Shown here in pieces: positions 46,602 through 56,652 of a stretch of 64,000 nt of DNA. A program made the position numbers and the translations under genes. Positions within the stretch are counted from its first letter, which is position 1, and each line of letters starts with the position of its first letter. The notes beneath the pieces are model-generated. The model was given only the letters and a program-made list of their open reading frames with translations. It was not told where the DNA came from and did not search any database. Source of the stretch: Fulvivirga sediminis (lineage in GTDB: Bacteria > Bacteroidota > Bacteroidia > Cytophagales > Cyclobacteriaceae); the NCBI RefSeq assembly GCF_016757215.1, contig NZ_JAESIY010000003.1, forward strand, positions 372,001 through 436,000, read 5' to 3'.

Positions 46602-47624
46602 ATGAAGAGCAATTTCACCTTCCTGATTATCCTATCATTATTATTAAATGCCTGTGGGGCTAAAAATGACACTCAAAAACAGCGATTTTTGATAAGAGGA
46701 AATGAAGCTCTCAGCCAGCAAGATTACAGGGAAGCCACTCGGTTTTTCTCTGAGGCCATCAAAATAGACTCTTGTTATACATCGGCCATTAATAATTTGG
46801 GCATTGTTTATTTTGAGCAGGCTCAGTATACCAAGGCCATTCAGGAGTACCAAAGAGCCATACAGTGTGATCCTGAATATTTAGATGCTTACATGAATCG
46901 ATCCAACGCTTTTTATGAAAGACGGGAATATTATAGTGCCCTGGAGGATTTAAAATTTGTAGAATCTAAAATACCTGATTCCAGTACAGTTTATTTCAGA
47001 AAAGGTTTGGTGAAAGCCAAGCTAAGAAGATTTGATGAGGCACTGCAGGAATTTAATAAGGCCTTGGAGCTTGATAGTGGTAATGTGGAAACGCTTATAA
47101 ATAGGGGTTCCGTTAAATATTATATGCATGACCTGGAAGCTGCCGAAGCCGATTTAAAGAAGGCATTAGACCTAGATGTAGAGCAGTCTAATGCTTACAA
47201 TTCTTTAGCCTTAATAGAGGAGCAAAGAGGTAATTATGATAAGGCCTTAGAGCTAGTAAATACAGCGCTAACTTATGAATCTTTACAACCATATTTTTTG
47301 AATAACAGAGGCTTTATTTATTTACAGAAAGGAGAGCTGGAAAAGGCTAAAAATGATATTGATAGAAGCATTACTTTAGATTCTAAAAATGCATGGGCTT
47401 ACAGAAATAAGGGGTGGTACTATTACCAAAAAGAACAGTATGATCAGTCGGTTAAGTTGCTGGCTCATGCTCTTAGATTAGATGAGTTTGTTTCCAATAT
47501 TCACCTCTATTATGGCTTGGCATTGAGGGCAGCGGGAGATGAAACGGCAGCTTGTAAACAGCTATTTCTAGCTAAAGAAAATAAAGAAGATGTAACCGAT
47601 GAATTACTTTCTTCTTGCCATTAA
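46602..47624 (+). CDS. Tetratricopeptide repeat lipoprotein
   Basis: A 340-residue protein with a lipobox (LLLNACGAK, lipidated Cys18), so it is exported and lipidated. The rest is about eight TPR units with the usual A-x-x-x-x-x-x-A-L pattern, for example YTSAINNLGIVYFEQAQYTK and ETLINRGSVKYYMHDLEAAE. TPR proteins are protein-binding scaffolds; the partner is unknown. Confidence 0.92.
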   Translation: MKSNFTFLIILSLLLNACGAKNDTQKQRFLIRGNEALSQQDYREATRFFSEAIKIDSCYTSAINNLGIVYFEQAQYTKAIQEYQRAIQCDPEYLDAYMNRSNAFYERREYYSALEDLKFVESKIPDSSTVYFRKGLVKAKLRRFDEALQEFNKALELDSGNVETLINRGSVKYYMHDLEAAEADLKKALDLDVEQSNAYNSLALIEEQRGNYDKALELVNTALTYESLQPYFLNNRGFIYLQKGELEKAKNDIDRSITLDSKNAWAYRNKGWYYYQKEQYDQSVKLLAHALRLDEFVSNIHLYYGLALRAAGDETAACKQLFLAKENKEDVTDELLSSCH

Positions 47625-47687
47625 TTGTCTTAAAAATTATTGAATGTAATCCGTTTTAATTGATTGATATTCAGTTGTATATGAGCT

Positions 47688-48692
47688 CTATTTCAATAAT
47701 CTTCTAGGAGGAACAACGAAAATGCTCACGTTGTAGACCATGGCTGCATTTAGCTTATTTTCTATAACTGTATCTGCATTAAATCCGACTTCTGAAGAAA
47801 GGTCAAAATTAATGTTAGAGCGCAGTCCGCTTTCTATACCAAACCATAGCCAGTCATGAATCTCACGCTCCCAACATAGTAGGAATCTTACTTCTGATTT
47901 GTTCAGGTAAAGTAGCTCTTTTTGATTGTCATCTAACCTAACGCTGTAGTTGGATCCATTGAGTTCAGATTTTAAATAGAAAAAGTTCTTTTGATTCAGG
48001 GTGCTGTAGCGGAGTTTCGCTTCTGCAGGTAGTATCATTTCTACTCCCCACTGATTGTTAAAAGATTTATTGTAGGCAATAATGGGTGCAATGGATCTAC
48101 GGCCGAAGTTGTAACTAAAAGCTACACCGAAGGCATAGGATACATAGTCGTTTTTCTTCCAGCCTATAAGTGGAGATACTGAAAACTTGAAAAATTCATG
48201 TTTGGCAAAGGAGTCTGATCCATAATCTCCATTAAGCCCTCCGCTAAGACGAAGAAGGTAAAAACGATTGGTTTTGGTAGGCTTTACCATAAATATTTCA
48301 CCTCTAATGCTTCTCAGTGAACGGTTCTCAAGGTTTTTATAAAAAGGGTATTCCAGATTCTCTGCATCCTCGAAATTATGTTCTTCTACGAAGTATTTAA
48401 TTCCAGCGGCCATTTTAAAACCATCTTTCATGATTATGGGTGCCCTTAATTTAAACTCCCAGCGCCGATTTCTTCTTAGCTCAGCCTTGCTGTTTCCATA
48501 TTCATCACTTTTAGAGCTTATGCTGTAATCTCTTACTATTTCCCTTTTGATAACTATGCCTTTTGAGCGTGGTAAGCCAATGACGCCTGGTACACAAAAA
48601 GTGGAATCTGTGCAATTAACAATGCTTTCCTGCGCATAGCAGCAGAAATTAAGAGAGTAAAATAGAACAAGATATGGAAGTTTTCGAACCAT
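47688..48692 (-). CDS. Exported beta-rich protein, probably outer-membrane barrel
   Basis: A 334-residue protein with a signal peptide ending CCYAQES. After a short Cys-containing segment the sequence alternates polar and aromatic residues with turns, as in a small outer-membrane beta barrel (for example NDYVSYAFGVAFSYNFGRRS). No family is recognised. It converges on the TPR gene. Confidence 0.68.
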   Translation of the reverse strand: MVRKLPYLVLFYSLNFCCYAQESIVNCTDSTFCVPGVIGLPRSKGIVIKREIVRDYSISSKSDEYGNSKAELRRNRRWEFKLRAPIIMKDGFKMAAGIKYFVEEHNFEDAENLEYPFYKNLENRSLRSIRGEIFMVKPTKTNRFYLLRLSGGLNGDYGSDSFAKHEFFKFSVSPLIGWKKNDYVSYAFGVAFSYNFGRRSIAPIIAYNKSFNNQWGVEMILPAEAKLRYSTLNQKNFFYLKSELNGSNYSVRLDDNQKELLYLNKSEVRFLLCWEREIHDWLWFGIESGLRSNINFDLSSEVGFNADTVIENKLNAAMVYNVSIFVVPPRRLLK

Positions 48693-48775
48693 TAATGATT
48701 ATTAGAGATTATAATATGCTATGTCTATTCTTTAGCTTAATTTACAAACATCTTATTTTATACGATGTTTAAAGT

Positions 48776-49843
48776 ATGATGAAAAAGATAAATATATTGT
48801 TATTGTGTTTGTTTGTAGTAGGATGTAAGTTCACTCCGTACAGTGGAAACGACATATATAACGAAAAAGCCAAGTTACCTGAAGATGAAGCTCCACATTT
48901 TAAAAATTCCTTGGAATGGTGGTATTTTACAGGTCACCTGAATGATGTTAATTCTTCTGATCAATATGGTGTTGAATATGTTATTTTTCACTTTAATCCA
49001 AAAAACAAGAAGGATTACCTGATGAGTAATTTTGCCATCACTGATCCACAAGGCAATACTTTTCGATATGATTATAAAATACTAAAGCAGGATAGCCTGC
49101 TGAGACCAGAGCTACCTATTGATTTGGAGCTTGTTCATAAGGATATTGAACATCGCCTCTCTGGCCAAATGGGAGAGTATAAAATTGAGGCTAATATGCC
49201 AGATGATCATCTATCGCTAAAACTTGAAACTAAACCAGCCAAGCCTATATTATTGCATAATAGTACTGGGTATGAAAATTATGGAGAATATGCTGAAGCG
49301 GGATATTACTCATATCCCAGATTGGAGGCTAAAGGTCAATTGTTTAGATATGGTAAACCAATACAGCTGGCAGGCGAGCTGTGGTATGACAGGCAGTGGA
49401 ATTGTATAGGCGTATGGCAGAAGCAAGTGGCGTGGGAGTGGTTTTCAGTTCAACTAAATAATGGGCAAGAACTAATGCTCTATAGGCTACACCATTTTGG
49501 AGATAATAAAGATATATATGGAGGCACTTTTTACGGTGAAAATGGTGAGCAGATAGATCTAAAAGGAACCAATATTAGCATAGAGGCAACTGAATATTGG
49601 AAGAGCGGTCATTCAAAAACTTCTTATCCGGTCAGCTGGGAAATTAAACTACCATCTTTGGATGTTAATTTAAATATTAAAGCTGTATTGAAAGATCAGG
49701 AATTAGGACTAAGCTTTAGTCCTATACATAAATTTTATTATTGGGAAGGTATGTGCGCTGCTAGTGGCACTATGGACGGTGTACCTATAGCAGGGCAGTC
49801 TTATGTAGAGATGACGAATAGAGATGCATTTGAAAAACAATGA
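48776..49843 (+). CDS. Lipocalin-like lipoprotein (CrtC/AttH-type)
   Basis: A 355-residue protein with a lipobox (LFVVGCKF). The family signature near the start is HFKNSLEWWYFTGHL, followed by strands such as QYGVEYVIFHFNPK. A later segment, LAGELWYDRQW, fits AttH/CrtC proteins of the lipocalin-like hydroxyneurosporene synthase family. Most members outside phototrophs have no known reaction. ATG codons at 48776 and 48779 are both possible starts. Confidence 0.85.
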   Translation: MMKKINILLLCLFVVGCKFTPYSGNDIYNEKAKLPEDEAPHFKNSLEWWYFTGHLNDVNSSDQYGVEYVIFHFNPKNKKDYLMSNFAITDPQGNTFRYDYKILKQDSLLRPELPIDLELVHKDIEHRLSGQMGEYKIEANMPDDHLSLKLETKPAKPILLHNSTGYENYGEYAEAGYYSYPRLEAKGQLFRYGKPIQLAGELWYDRQWNCIGVWQKQVAWEWFSVQLNNGQELMLYRLHHFGDNKDIYGGTFYGENGEQIDLKGTNISIEATEYWKSGHSKTSYPVSWEIKLPSLDVNLNIKAVLKDQELGLSFSPIHKFYYWEGMCAASGTMDGVPIAGQSYVEMTNRDAFEKQ

Positions 49844-50486
49844 GTTTAAAGAGTTTATAGATAAACTGCAAAACAGACTGAAAAGTCCTTTGCCTGGGGC
49901 GAATGCTCAGCGCATAATGATGCCCGCAGAAAGTACAGAGGAACGTTTCAATCTGGATAAAAAAGATGTGAGGTTAGGCGGTGTAATGGTTCTTTTTTAT
50001 GAGAAGGAAGATGGTATATATCTGCCTCTTACCCAAAGGCATGATTATAAGGGTACTCATGGAGGTCAGGTGAGTCTTCCTGGAGGTAAGTGGGAGGAAG
50101 AAGATGAGAATCTGGAAGCTACCGCGCTGAGAGAAACGCATGAGGAGATAGGCATAAGCCCTGATGATGTTACGGTAATTGGTAAACTGAGTGATTTATA
50201 TATACCACCCAGCAATTTTAGGGTGAGTCCGTTTATTGGTTATACTTCAAGAAAGCCAAATTTTAATATAGATACCTATGAAGTGAAAGAGTTATTGGAA
50301 ACGCCTGTGAATGTTTTGGAAGATAAAGCGTACCGTAAGCAAAAAGACATCCTGGTGAGGTCTCACTTAAGATTAAAAGCCCCATATTTTGATGTTAATG
50401 GAAAAGTGGTTTGGGGAGCTACTGCTATGATGCTTGCTGAGCTTGTGAGTCTGATAGATGAAATTAGAGGCATATCAGACAACTAG
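49824..50486 (+). CDS. Nudix hydrolase, CoA-pyrophosphatase-like
   Basis: A 220-residue hydrolase with a complete Nudix box, GGKWEEEDENLEATALRETHEEIG (23-residue G-5x-E-7x-RE-2x-EE-x-G form), preceded by LTQRHDYKGTHGGQVSLP. This LTxRxxxxxxHxGQVSfPGG pattern is that of CoA pyrophosphatases. The start overlaps the end of the lipocalin-like gene by 20 bp, so translation is coupled. Confidence 0.9.
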   Translation: MHLKNNEFKEFIDKLQNRLKSPLPGANAQRIMMPAESTEERFNLDKKDVRLGGVMVLFYEKEDGIYLPLTQRHDYKGTHGGQVSLPGGKWEEEDENLEATALRETHEEIGISPDDVTVIGKLSDLYIPPSNFRVSPFIGYTSRKPNFNIDTYEVKELLETPVNVLEDKAYRKQKDILVRSHLRLKAPYFDVNGKVVWGATAMMLAELVSLIDEIRGISDN

Positions 50487-50544
50487 AATTTGGTTAGTAC
50501 CGATTATTTAATTTACTTCACCGCTTTTTAAGGAAAACTGTTTT

Positions 50545-51804
50545 ATGGAAGAATCTCACTCGGAAGCTTGGCTTACCAATGATGCTGTAATTTTTGGAAT
50601 TTTAATGCTTATGCTGGCCGTAATATTTAAAACGGCTAACAGCAAGCACCCTGGCTGGAAGAAGTTTTACAGTGTGGTTCCGATGCTCTTATTGTGTTAC
50701 TTCTTACCATCTTTACTTAATACGTTCAATCTCGTAGATTCAGAGTCATCACAGATTTACTTTGTAGCCTCACGCTATCTGCTGCCTGCTTGCTTGGTAC
50801 TGCTTACTTTAAGCATCGATATTAAAGAAATTATTAAGCTTGGACCTAAGGCCTTGATCATGTTTTTTGCTGCCAGCATTGGCGTTATTGTAGGCGGTCC
50901 GTTATCCATTCTTTTGGTTTCCTGGATATATCCTGATGCTGTAGGAGGTGTAGGAGCAGATGCCGTTTGGAGAGGGATGAGTACCATAGCCGGAAGTTGG
51001 ATAGGCGGAGGAGCTAACCAGGCCGCTATGTATATTCAATTTCAGCCTTCAGCAGAGCTTTATTCTGTGAGCATTACAGTAGATATCATTGTAGCGGAAC
51101 TTTGTCTGGTGGGCTTGTTAATAGGCATTGGTAAAGAAAAGCAGATCAATAAATTTTTCAAGGCAGATAATAGTGCAATACAAGACCTGAAAGATAAGAT
51201 GGAAAACTATAGCCTGAGCATTGCCAGAATGCCTTCGACTACAGACCTGATGGCTATTTTAGGTATTGGATTTGGGGTAACTGGGCTTTGCCACTTTCTA
51301 AGTGATTATATTGCTCCTTTCGTGACTCATCATATGCCTCAGCTCATAGAAGTAGGGCTAGATAGTAAATTCTTTTGGATTGTAGTGCTATCTACCACTA
51401 TAGGTATAATTCTTTCTTTTACAAAACTGAGAGAATATGAGGGTGCAGGGGCTTCTAAGATAGGAACCATCTTTATCTATATATTGGTGGCTAGCATAGG
51501 TATGAAGATGGATGTAACGGCCATATTTGATAACCTAGGCTTCTTTATTGTTGGATTTATTTGGATGGCAATCCATATCACTATACTGATCATAACGGCT
51601 AAGCTTATAAAAGCTCCTTTTTTCTACCTGGCAGTGGGCAGCACGGCTAATGTAGGAGGGGCGGCTTCAGCTCCAGTAGTTGCTGCTGCTTTTCACCCAT
51701 CGTTGGCTACGGTAGGGGTGTTATTAGCTGTTATGGGATATGCATTAGGAACTTACGGTGCGTTGTTATGTGCTTATCTCATGCAGATAGCTTCGGGAGG
51801 ATAA
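50545..51804 (+). CDS. DUF819 family integral membrane protein
   Basis: A 419-residue protein with about ten membrane helices. Conserved segments of the family are WRGMSTIAGSWIGGGANQAAM, TTIGIILSFTKLREYEGAGASK and VGSTANVGGAASAPVVAAAF. Members are predicted transporters with unknown substrate. It lies 58 bp after the Nudix gene on the same strand. Confidence 0.9.
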   Translation: MEESHSEAWLTNDAVIFGILMLMLAVIFKTANSKHPGWKKFYSVVPMLLLCYFLPSLLNTFNLVDSESSQIYFVASRYLLPACLVLLTLSIDIKEIIKLGPKALIMFFAASIGVIVGGPLSILLVSWIYPDAVGGVGADAVWRGMSTIAGSWIGGGANQAAMYIQFQPSAELYSVSITVDIIVAELCLVGLLIGIGKEKQINKFFKADNSAIQDLKDKMENYSLSIARMPSTTDLMAILGIGFGVTGLCHFLSDYIAPFVTHHMPQLIEVGLDSKFFWIVVLSTTIGIILSFTKLREYEGAGASKIGTIFIYILVASIGMKMDVTAIFDNLGFFIVGFIWMAIHITILIITAKLIKAPFFYLAVGSTANVGGAASAPVVAAAFHPSLATVGVLLAVMGYALGTYGALLCAYLMQIASGG

Positions 51805-51807
51805 ACG

Positions 51808-52677
51808 CTACCAGGCTCTTTTTTTTCTAAATTCTTCGGGTGTCATTCCTGTGTGTTTTTTGAAAAATTTACTGAAGTAAGAATTGTCATTAAAAGCTAG
51901 AGAGTAGGCGATCTCTGTTATGCTGAGTGTATTAACCACTAATAGCCTTTTAGCTTCAAGTACAATGCGGTTTCTGATTTCTTCTCCAGCGGAATGTCCT
52001 AAATGCTCTTTACAAACAATATTCAAATGGTTGGGTGTAACATTGAGCTGACTAGCATACTCGCTGGGTAGACGAGAAGAGGCAAAATCTGTTTCTATAA
52101 GTCTCTGGAATTTTTTTATTAAGGCATAGCTACTACTCAGCTCGCCGGTAGTGGTTTTAGAATGTGACTGTTCCACTAGCATCAGTAAGTGCAATAAAAT
52201 AGTTTTGGTTAGATCCCAATACACAGGCTGGGTATGATTGACTTGCTGATATAAGCTTTCTGAAAGGGTGGTGACTTGTTGTAAGAGTTCAGAGTGTAGC
52301 TGTATTACCCCGTCTTGTGCTATGCCATTATAAAAACTGAAATTATCTATACTATCCGTTAAGAGTAAGAAAGATTCATAATAGCCCTTGTCGAAATTGA
52401 TAACATAACCATCTACATCATCAGAAAAATGCCAGGTATGAATTTGACCAGGAGCCATAAAATAGATCTGACCTGGAGTGACATCGAATTTCTCAAAATC
52501 AATAGTGTGATAACCAGAACCCTGCGTGAATACTACGATATGATAGAAGCTATGCCTATGAGGAAATACCATGTTGCTGTTTTTCTTAAGATAAGCCGCA
52601 AAATGGTCAATTAGTATTTTGTTTTGATTGGAATCTGTGAGCGTGCAGCTATCGAGGATAGGTATGTGTTTATTCAT
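51808..52677 (-). CDS. AraC family transcriptional regulator
   Basis: A 289-residue protein: N-terminal cupin-like sensor (about 25-130, with FPHRHSFYHIVVFTQGSGYH) and C-terminal AraC helix-turn-helix pair (about 190-289, ending SYFSKFFKKHTGMTPEEFR). The cupin motif suggests a small-molecule ligand. It ends 3 bp from the DUF819 gene and is convergent with it. Confidence 0.93.
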   Translation of the reverse strand: MNKHIPILDSCTLTDSNQNKILIDHFAAYLKKNSNMVFPHRHSFYHIVVFTQGSGYHTIDFEKFDVTPGQIYFMAPGQIHTWHFSDDVDGYVINFDKGYYESFLLLTDSIDNFSFYNGIAQDGVIQLHSELLQQVTTLSESLYQQVNHTQPVYWDLTKTILLHLLMLVEQSHSKTTTGELSSSYALIKKFQRLIETDFASSRLPSEYASQLNVTPNHLNIVCKEHLGHSAGEEIRNRIVLEAKRLLVVNTLSITEIAYSLAFNDNSYFSKFFKKHTGMTPEEFRKKRAW

Positions 52678-52752
52678 TCTTTGTTAAAAAAGTAAAGGCA
52701 TAAAAATAATAATTCTTATGCCTTTACGAGAATGAAATAGCAAGATATTAAG

Positions 52753-53151
52753 TTATGAACTTTTATCGTTAGTAGCTAGTACATCGGGTTGATATTTTAC
52801 ACCTCCAAAGGCATGGAGGAAAATAATGCGACTATAGCGAAATAGTATGGGCAGCAAAAGAAGGACAGATGCCGTGGTAGAGAGTACATATGTAGTCAGA
52901 GAGAAGTCTCCCAAAACGCTAAGGCCTACGCCTACGGTAACAAATAGGGCTACTGAAAAAGCATAGCTAACATACATGGCCCCTATAAAAAAACCTGGCT
53001 CTCGTTCAAATTTAAGATGACAGTGCTCACATTCTTCATTCATCTCAGTAAACTTAGTCAAGTTGTAAGCTGGGTATTTGAACATTTTTCCTTTCCTGCA
53101 ACGAGGGCATTTGCCCGCTGCTACTGCCTCTAATGCACTTAATTCCTTCAT
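52753..53151 (-). CDS. DUF983 family membrane protein
   Basis: A 132-residue protein with an N-terminal zinc-ribbon-like segment (CPRCRKGKMFKYPAYN and CEHCHLKF) and two membrane helices (about 60-80 and 90-112). The pair CxxC/CxxC and EREPGFFIGAMYVSYAF match the DUF983 family. Function is unknown. Confidence 0.9.
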   Translation of the reverse strand: MKELSALEAVAAGKCPRCRKGKMFKYPAYNLTKFTEMNEECEHCHLKFEREPGFFIGAMYVSYAFSVALFVTVGVGLSVLGDFSLTTYVLSTTASVLLLLPILFRYSRIIFLHAFGGVKYQPDVLATNDKSS

Positions 53152-53372
53152 CTTTATTCTTATTCAATGTGGCTGCAAATATACTTGTTAGATTTCATTA
53201 TTTATGGGTGTTTTTTATTCATTGTATGGTAATATTCAACATACTGTGGTATGGAATGAAATAGAATATCAAAAATAAAAAAATGTATTTTGCTAATGTG
53301 TAAATACTTTATTTGACTTGAACAAATTCATATATTGGCTGTATATTAGATATATAAACTAAGCCACCAACC

Positions 53373-55382
53373 ATGACCGAAGAAAGCCTGCAATTAGTAA
53401 CTGATGATCCTTGGTTAAAACCTTACGAAGAGGATCTGAATAAGCGATATGATTTCTATCAACAGAAATATCATGAGATTATAACTTATCACCAATCATT
53501 AAAAAATTATGCATCCAGAGATAAAGAACTGGGGTTTCATTTTGATCATGAGCAAAAAGGATGGTGGTACAGAGAATGGGCACCTGGAGCACAGCAACTG
53601 TGGCTAATAGGGGATTTTAATGATTGGAACGCTGTGAGTCACCCATTGGAAAAAGGGGAAGAAGGTATCTGGGAAATATTTATTCCTAATGAAAACAGGC
53701 AAAATGTATTGAAGCATGGTAGCCGGGTAAAAGTGAAGGTGATGGCTAATGATACCTATAGAGACAGGATACCAGCGTATATAGAAAGGGCAGTGCAGGA
53801 TGAACAAAGTAAAGATTTTAGTGGACAGATATGGAAGCCGCTAGAACCCTTTGTGTGGCGAGATCAGAGCTTTAATCCTGAGGATATAAAGTCTCCTATT
53901 ATTTATGAATGCCATTTGGGTATGGCGCAAAATAAAGAAGGAATTGGTACTTATCGGGAGTTTGCTGACATGGTGCTGCCACGCATCGCAGATCTTGGGT
54001 ATAATTGTATTCAGCTGATGGCGATTAAAGAGCATCCTTACTACGGGTCTTTTGGTTATCACGTAAGTAATTTCTTTGCACCATCTTCTCGTTTTGGCAC
54101 GCCTGAAGATCTTAAATACCTTGTAAATAAGGCGCATAATAATGGTATGGCGGTGATCATGGATATGGTGCATTCACATGCGGTGAAAAATATGGCCGAA
54201 GGTCTCAATGATTTTGATGGATCGGGACATCAGTATTTTCATGAAGGAGGTAGAGGTTATCATAACGGCTGGGATTCTAAACTTTTTGATTATAGTAAGG
54301 ATGAAGTGCTTCGATTTCTACTCTCAAATGCGAGGTATTGGATAGAGGAATTTCATTTTGATGGATATCGTTTTGATGGAGTTACTTCAATGATGTACCA
54401 TCATCATGGTGATCATGTGTCATTTGATCACTATGACAAATACTTCAGAGATATGGTGGATTGGGATGCCATTCGGTATCTGCAATTAGTTAATGTGCTC
54501 ATCCATGAGGTAAAACCCGGAGCCATAACTATTGCCGAAGATATGAGCGGTATGCCAGGCATTAGCCGCAAGGTAGATGAAGGAGGTGTTGGGTTTGATT
54601 ATCGTTTGGGTATGGGTATTCCTGATTACTGGATCAAGCTGTTGAAGCATACGCAGGACGAAGACTGGAATATACACGAAATTTGGGAGGTGCTCTCTAA
54701 TAGAAGATGGAAAGAAAAAACTATAGCCTATTCTGAGTCTCATGATCAAGCCTTGGTAGGAGACAAAACGCTGGCCTTCTGGCTTATGGATAAGGAGATG
54801 TATTGGCACATGAGTAAAGATGATGATAACATCATTATAGACAGAGGCATGGCCTTGCATAAAATGCTTCGACTTATTACCGCTACGGTAGGGGGTGAAG
54901 GATACCTTAACTTTATAGGCAATGAATTTGGCCACCCCGAATGGATTGATTTTCCAAGGCAAGATAATGGATGGAGCTATAAATATGCTCGCCGGCAATG
55001 GCAGTTAGTAGACAGTCCTGATCTGAAGTATCAGTATCTCAATAATTTTGATAGAGATATGGTACATATGTTAAAAGATAACAATGTACTTTCTTCTTTA
55101 CCTGCTCAGCAACTTAATATGGATAATGATAATAAAATCATTGTTTATGAGCGTAATAACCTGATATTCATTATTAATTTTAATGCTAATAAATCAATCG
55201 CAGATTATACCTTCAGAGCCAATCAACCAGGTAAGTTTAAGGCTGCACTAATCTCAGATGCTCCTGAATATGGAGGGCATAATCGTGTAGATGCAGAAAC
55301 TGAGTATCATACTTTAAAAGATGATAAATTGAGCGTTTACATACCTTCAAGAACAGGTTTAGTGCTAAGAAAGGTAGATTAA
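53373..55382 (+). CDS. glgB: 1,4-alpha-glucan branching enzyme-like GH13 protein (eukaryotic-type)
   Basis: A 669-residue protein: N-terminal CBM48 (about 60-150, with REWAPGAQQLWLIGDFNDW), a GH13 barrel and a C-terminal beta domain. The catalytic residues are present: nucleophile Asp335 (GYRFDGVTSM), acid Glu389 (IAEDMSG) and Asp458 (SHDQ). The length and the motif GNEFGHPEWIDFPR resemble the eukaryotic-type branching enzyme. It forms alpha-1,6 branches in a glycogen-like glucan. It is the first gene of the alpha-glucan region. Confidence 0.92.
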   Translation: MTEESLQLVTDDPWLKPYEEDLNKRYDFYQQKYHEIITYHQSLKNYASRDKELGFHFDHEQKGWWYREWAPGAQQLWLIGDFNDWNAVSHPLEKGEEGIWEIFIPNENRQNVLKHGSRVKVKVMANDTYRDRIPAYIERAVQDEQSKDFSGQIWKPLEPFVWRDQSFNPEDIKSPIIYECHLGMAQNKEGIGTYREFADMVLPRIADLGYNCIQLMAIKEHPYYGSFGYHVSNFFAPSSRFGTPEDLKYLVNKAHNNGMAVIMDMVHSHAVKNMAEGLNDFDGSGHQYFHEGGRGYHNGWDSKLFDYSKDEVLRFLLSNARYWIEEFHFDGYRFDGVTSMMYHHHGDHVSFDHYDKYFRDMVDWDAIRYLQLVNVLIHEVKPGAITIAEDMSGMPGISRKVDEGGVGFDYRLGMGIPDYWIKLLKHTQDEDWNIHEIWEVLSNRRWKEKTIAYSESHDQALVGDKTLAFWLMDKEMYWHMSKDDDNIIIDRGMALHKMLRLITATVGGEGYLNFIGNEFGHPEWIDFPRQDNGWSYKYARRQWQLVDSPDLKYQYLNNFDRDMVHMLKDNNVLSSLPAQQLNMDNDNKIIVYERNNLIFIINFNANKSIADYTFRANQPGKFKAALISDAPEYGGHNRVDAETEYHTLKDDKLSVYIPSRTGLVLRKVD

Positions 55383-55577
55383 GATTTCAAGCCTAGGTTA
55401 CAAATAGGTAGTATTGAGTTGGGCCGGCAGTCAGTTTTTGGTTATTTGTGAAGTTACCAGAAGGGATGTTTTTATCAATTAAAGCCTATGAAGGTAGGAA
55501 TTAATTGGTAATGAGATTCTTGTGAACAATTTTATGTAGCTCATGTTACTTACATAGAACCAATAAAAAACTAGACC

Positions 55578-56165
55578 ATGAAAAGATTATCGATATTAAT
55601 TTCGACTATTGTTTTTTTTACTTTCACTTCATGTGATGTGGAAAAGACAGAAGAGGGTGAGGCCCCAGAATTAGATGTAGAGGTGGAAGCAGAATCTGGC
55701 GAAATGCCTGAATACGAGGTAGATTGGGCTAAGGTGAAAGTAGACACTAAAACAAAAACCATTAAAGTACCTAAAGTGGTAATTGTACAGGAAGAAAAGG
55801 AAGTGGAAGTTCCTTATGTAAACGTTGATATGCCGGATTCTGATTCTGAAATTGAAGAACGCAATTTAATGGTGGAAGCAGAAGTACACGATACTATGCA
55901 TAAACTAGAAATTGAGAAAGTATATGCTTCAGAAAAGAATTTATATGTTGTCGCAAGACTTTCATCTACTGATCAAAATATTGATGATAATGCCGTAAGA
56001 GTTTCCGATCAGTTGGTATTAAATGCTCCTGAAGATCTAAATATTATTAAGTATATAATTGGGGAGAAGCCTTCAGGTGAATATAACAATCAATATAGTT
56101 ATATAGCTGATGACAATACTTTGGCCAGTAAAGTTGGAGATGCGCAAGTAATTTATCAGAGATAA
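55578..56165 (+). CDS. Acidic lipoprotein of unknown function
   Basis: A 195-residue protein with a lipobox (FTFTSCDVEK). The N-terminal region after the lipid anchor is strongly acidic (EEGEAPELDVEVEAESGE). The middle is a valine-rich charged stretch (IKVPKVVIVQEEKEVEVPYV), and the C-terminus is a small beta domain. I do not recognise the family. It stands alone, followed by a terminator at 56248. Confidence 0.75.
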   Translation: MKRLSILISTIVFFTFTSCDVEKTEEGEAPELDVEVEAESGEMPEYEVDWAKVKVDTKTKTIKVPKVVIVQEEKEVEVPYVNVDMPDSDSEIEERNLMVEAEVHDTMHKLEIEKVYASEKNLYVVARLSSTDQNIDDNAVRVSDQLVLNAPEDLNIIKYIIGEKPSGEYNNQYSYIADDNTLASKVGDAQVIYQR

Positions 56166-56652
56166 AAACTAAAGCACACTTAACTGGTAATTTCAAAATC
56201 TGATAAAAGAGCGCTGTTCTTATAGGATTTTGAAAGAATAATTTTATATGCCGAGAGTTTGATTCTATTCAAACCCTCGGCATTTTTCATTTATATAGTA
56301 AGGTGACTATCCACTCCTGCATGAGGTAAATATCTATATTTTTGCATTTCTTTATTTGTAACAATGTATATCTAAAATCACTCCTTAAACTGGGCCTTTT
56401 TGGTAATATGGACAATTGAGAATATACTTAAAAGAGTTTCATTTGAAATAAAAAACATGGAAAGATGAATCGAGAGGTTAATTCTTTTGCTTGAAAGGAT
56501 AAATCTCTTATCTGGTGGATGCTATTAATGTTTCAAATAAGCCAGTTAATTTAAATTCATAATCGAAGTGGTACCTAATCATTTGTAATCGAATATCATT
56601 TATTCCTTAATTATCTTAGGCTAAAATTTTATAAAAGACTATTTTGGCGCAT
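56166..56652. other. Intergenic region before the ROK kinase gene
   Basis: This 487-bp stretch contains the terminator at 56248-56287 and otherwise AT-rich sequence. I find no open frame or RNA structure in the rest. Confidence 0.5.
56248..56287 (+). terminator. Rho-independent terminator after the acidic lipoprotein gene
   Basis: ATGCCGAG (56248-56255) pairs with CTCGGCAT (56276-56283), and inner GTTTGA/TCAAAC pairs extend the stem after one mismatch. A T-run ends at 56287. Confidence 0.92.

Noticed and set aside
54486-54998. 170-residue open frame on the minus strand inside the branching-enzyme gene
   Set aside because: The plus-strand frame has all GH13 catalytic motifs here; the antisense frame has none.
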